Below, one piece after another: positions 7,631 through 8,985 of a stretch of DNA of 8,985 bases (positions within the stretch are counted from its first letter, which is position 1; the number at the start of each line of letters is the position of its first letter). The position numbers and the translations under genes were made by a program. The stretch covers positions 1 to 8,985 of the forward strand of contig JAEUQL010000134.1 of NCBI GenBank assembly GCA_016789295.1, read 5' to 3'. The notes under the pieces are model-generated. The model saw nothing but the letters and a program-made list of their open reading frames with translations, searched no databases and was not told the origin of the DNA. Source of the DNA: Blastocatellia bacterium (GTDB lineage Bacteria; Acidobacteriota; Blastocatellia; Chloracidobacteriales; JADJPF01).

Positions 7631-7670
7631 GAAAAAATTAACAAACCAATTTATTGAAAATAAAGTACTT
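7631..7670. other. AT-rich block, possible DNA unwinding element
   Basis: Forty bases with only seven G or C, lying 40 bp to the left of the tandem DnaA-box pair. Position and composition fit a duplex unwinding element beside DnaA boxes. A second AT-rich patch sits near 7541-7570. No repeated 13-mer is evident, so the call rests on composition and context. Confidence 0.35.
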
Positions 7671-7671
7671 A

Positions 7672-7699
7672 TTGCCACGATCTAGGCTTGATCTATGTT
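7672..7699 (+). promoter_or_regulatory. Possible sigma70-type promoter of dnaA
   Basis: TTGCCA at 7672-7677 (5 of 6 matches to TTGACA) and TATGTT at 7694-7699 (4 of 6 to TATAAT) are 16 bp apart. A start near 7706 would place the two DnaA boxes immediately downstream and give a 5' untranslated region of about 150 nt. The match is moderate, and AT-rich DNA gives such matches by chance. Confidence 0.3.
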
Positions 7700-7709
7700 T
7701 ATACAAAGC

Positions 7710-7730
7710 TGTGGAAAACCCTGTGAAAAA
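7710..7730 (-). promoter_or_regulatory. Two tandem DnaA boxes
   Basis: On the minus strand the nonamers TTTTTCACA (7722-7730) and TTTTCCACA (7710-7718) lie in the same orientation, separated by 3 bp. Each differs from the consensus TTATNCACA at one base only. They are the clearest pair in the intergenic region and lie about 125 to 145 bp before the dnaA start, where they could serve origin function, dnaA autoregulation, or both. Confidence 0.6.
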
Positions 7731-7803
7731 CACCTCTAATTATTGAACGCCAACACATTCAGCTAGAACTAACGTGAAATCGGATTGTTGATCTTGGATG
7801 CGT

Positions 7804-7822
7804 GCTGAAGAGCTTTTTCAGC
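7804..7822 (+). other. Hairpin in the dnaA 5' untranslated region
   Basis: GCTGAA at 7804-7809 pairs with TTCAGC at 7817-7822, extended inward by a G-U and an A-U pair around a 3-nt loop. It lies 14 nt before the GGGG that is the only Shine-Dalgarno-like element of dnaA. It has no U tract, so it is not a terminator as seen; an effect on translation is possible. Confidence 0.35.
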
Positions 7823-7853
7823 TAAGCCGGGTGAGTGGGGAAAATTATTGGCT

Positions 7854-8985
7854 ATGGATAACGTAAATAACAGCAACTTTTGGGACTCTTTTCTTTCTCT
7901 AGTTAAATCGAAGATAGGTCAGAACAACTTTGATATATGGTTTACATCACTAAACTTTGCCTCTATTGTCAACAAAACTATATATGTTATAGCTCCTAAT
8001 GATGTTGTTAAGAACTGCATAATGACACATTTCACAAAAGAGCTTGAACAGGCATTGTCAGAACTTTCTCTGCCTGACCACCGAGTAGTAATACTTTTTG
8101 AAGAGAAGCAGCAAGATCTGATTTCCAATTCATTACACAACACACAACTGGTCTTCGACAAACCATCAGCAAGGCAGCCAGATTATGCAATAAATACATC
8201 AGGCGATGATGCTGAAGAGTTCTCATCCACACGCTTTGTCGATATAGACCCGATAGAAACCCCTCTAAATCCAAAATATACTTTTGACAACTTTGTTATA
8301 GGTTCTTGTAACCAGTTTGCACATGCTGCAGCACAGGCCGTAGCAGAATCACCAGCAAAAACCTACAATCCACTCTTTATTTATGGAGGGGTGGGTTTAG
8401 GAAAGACCCACTTGATGCATGCTGTAGGCCATTTTATACGCTCTCGTAACCGTCATCAGAGGCTTGTTTACATATCTTCAGAGAAGTTTATGAACGAACT
8501 GATCAATGCTATCAGGTATGACAAGACACTCACTTTCAGAGAAAAGTATAGATCTATGGATGTGCTACTTGTGGATGACATACAGTTTATTGCTGGCAAA
8601 GAACGTACTCAAGAAGAATTCTTTCACACATTTAATGCACTCTATGACGCACAGAAGCAGATAGTGATCTCTTCTGACTGTCCACCACGAGAAATACCTA
8701 CTTTGGAAGAGAGGTTACATTCACGTTTCGAGTGGGGTCTAATAGCCGATATTCAGCCTCCAGACCTTGAAACCAAAGTAGCAATATTGAGGCGCAAAGC
8801 CGAGCAAGAAAAGATAGACCTTGACGATAATGTAGCACTCTTTATTGCCAGCAAGATCAAGTCCAATATACGCGAGCTGGAAGGGTCATTGGTACGCTTA
8901 GTAGCCTACTCGTCGCTCAAAAAACATCCTATAGACTTAGAGCTTGCTCAAGAAGTACTTAGAAACATAATTGATGAAGATGAAT
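7854..8985 (+). CDS. dnaA: Chromosomal replication initiator DnaA (5' part)
   Basis: Replication initiator; 377 codons are present and the frame is still open at the window edge, so the DNA-binding domain IV is missing. Domain I (1 to about 80) has the FWDSFLSLVKSKIG and FDIWFTSL pattern. A variable, acidic linker runs to about 135. The AAA+ domain III begins at NPKYTFDNFVIGSCN (139-153). Walker A is GGVGLGKTH (178-186), Walker B VLLVDDIQF (237-245), sensor 1 ISSDCP (272-277), the arginine finger Arg291 in LHSRFEW, and sensor 2 Arg340 in SNIRELEGSLVRL. All catalytic residues are present. The ATG at 7854 gives the usual N-terminus. The nearest Shine-Dalgarno-like GGGG (7837-7840) is 13 nt away but only 7 nt from an in-frame TTG at 7848, so a start two codons earlier is possible. 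It is transcribed away from the polysaccharide operon. Confidence 0.97.
   Translation, partial: MDNVNNSNFWDSFLSLVKSKIGQNNFDIWFTSLNFASIVNKTIYVIAPNDVVKNCIMTHFTKELEQALSELSLPDHRVVILFEEKQQDLISNSLHNTQLVFDKPSARQPDYAINTSGDDAEEFSSTRFVDIDPIETPLNPKYTFDNFVIGSCNQFAHAAAQAVAESPAKTYNPLFIYGGVGLGKTHLMHAVGHFIRSRNRHQRLVYISSEKFMNELINAIRYDKTLTFREKYRSMDVLLVDDIQFIAGKERTQEEFFHTFNALYDAQKQIVISSDCPPREIPTLEERLHSRFEWGLIADIQPPDLETKVAILRRKAEQEKIDLDDNVALFIASKIKSNIRELEGSLVRLVAYSSLKKHPIDLELAQEVLRNIIDEDE

Larger units (their letters stand above)
7321..7853. other. Divergent intergenic region, candidate oriC
   Basis: About 530 bp between the divergent AP phosphodiesterase gene and dnaA, with no credible protein-coding gene of normal size. 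It contains an AT-rich block (7631-7670, 33 of 40 bases A or T), two tandem DnaA-box-like nonamers (7710-7730), a possible dnaA promoter, and a hairpin before the dnaA start. Genes point away from it on both sides, as expected where leading-strand genes flank an origin. Known origins often lie next to dnaA; that this one is functional is inference. The half nearest the operon (7321-7500) holds the possible 12-codon leader ORF. Confidence 0.5.

Noticed and set aside
7321..7853. A rpmH, tRNA or small RNA gene in the intergenic region
   Set aside because: No L34-like peptide in any frame, no cloverleaf with a T-loop GTTCRA pattern, and no hairpin followed by a T run that would mark a small RNA end.
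7853..7861. TATGGATAA (TTATCCATA on the other strand) as a DnaA box over the dnaA start codon
   Set aside because: One mismatch, but it falls on the start codon and second codon, and an isolated single box is weak evidence.
7919..8274. Two minus-strand open frames opposite dnaA
   Set aside because: They lie inside the clearly coding dnaA frame and resemble no known protein.
1..8985. CRISPR array, insertion sequence or prophage
   Set aside because: No regularly spaced repeats, no transposase or integrase motifs, and no terminal inverted repeats of useful length were seen.

Overview
The window is AT-rich, gene-dense bacterial chromosomal DNA. It holds five protein genes in one leftward (minus-strand) run, then about 530 bp of non-coding DNA, then the 5' part of dnaA on the plus strand, which runs off the right edge. 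The proteins suggest a Gram-negative, deltaproteobacterium-like lineage. The evidence is a membrane-anchored sulfatase-fold protein carrying a MopE-like D-x-D-x-D-G / DCDD metal-binding motif, a flippase of the Wzx/MVF type, and a DnaA with 'CPPREIPTLEERLHSRF' wording. This placement is inference; no phylogeny was run.

Layout from left to right: 1-71 is a short GATC-rich tail with small inverted repeats. 72-1559 (-) is a polysaccharide flippase, 1561-2724 (-) a GT4 glycosyltransferase, and 2735-3487 (-) a GT2 glycosyltransferase of the polyprenyl-phosphate sugar synthase type. 3496-5616 (-) is a multi-pass membrane protein with a MopE-like motif and a sulfatase/phosphoglycerol-transferase-fold catalytic domain. 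5653-7320 (-) is a soluble alkaline-phosphatase-superfamily phosphodiesterase. 7321-7853 is the divergent intergenic region, a good candidate for part of oriC. 7854-8985 (+) is dnaA, truncated after 377 codons.

The five minus-strand genes are separated by 1 to 35 nt or less and read as one operon, transcribed AP-phosphodiesterase, membrane AP-fold enzyme, GT2, GT4, flippase. A coherent reading is assembly and export of a lipid-linked surface glycan. The GT2 would make or use a polyprenyl-phosphate sugar, the GT4 would extend the chain, and the flippase would move it across the inner membrane. The two alkaline-phosphatase-superfamily enzymes would add, move or remove a phospho- or sulfo-substituent, one in the cytoplasm and one on the outer face of the membrane. 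No polymerase or ligase is visible, so the pathway presumably continues past the left edge or elsewhere.

Several starts differ from the longest open frame. Both AP-superfamily genes appear to use non-ATG starts. GT2 and the flippase have better-supported internal ATGs with Shine-Dalgarno sequences. The most interesting items are the candidate origin with tandem DnaA boxes, the Thr-type (not Cys/Ser-type) sulfatase-fold membrane protein with its metal-binding insert, the paired AP enzymes beside dnaA, a 12-codon ORF with a strong ribosome-binding site in the operon leader, and a dense GATC cluster at the left end.
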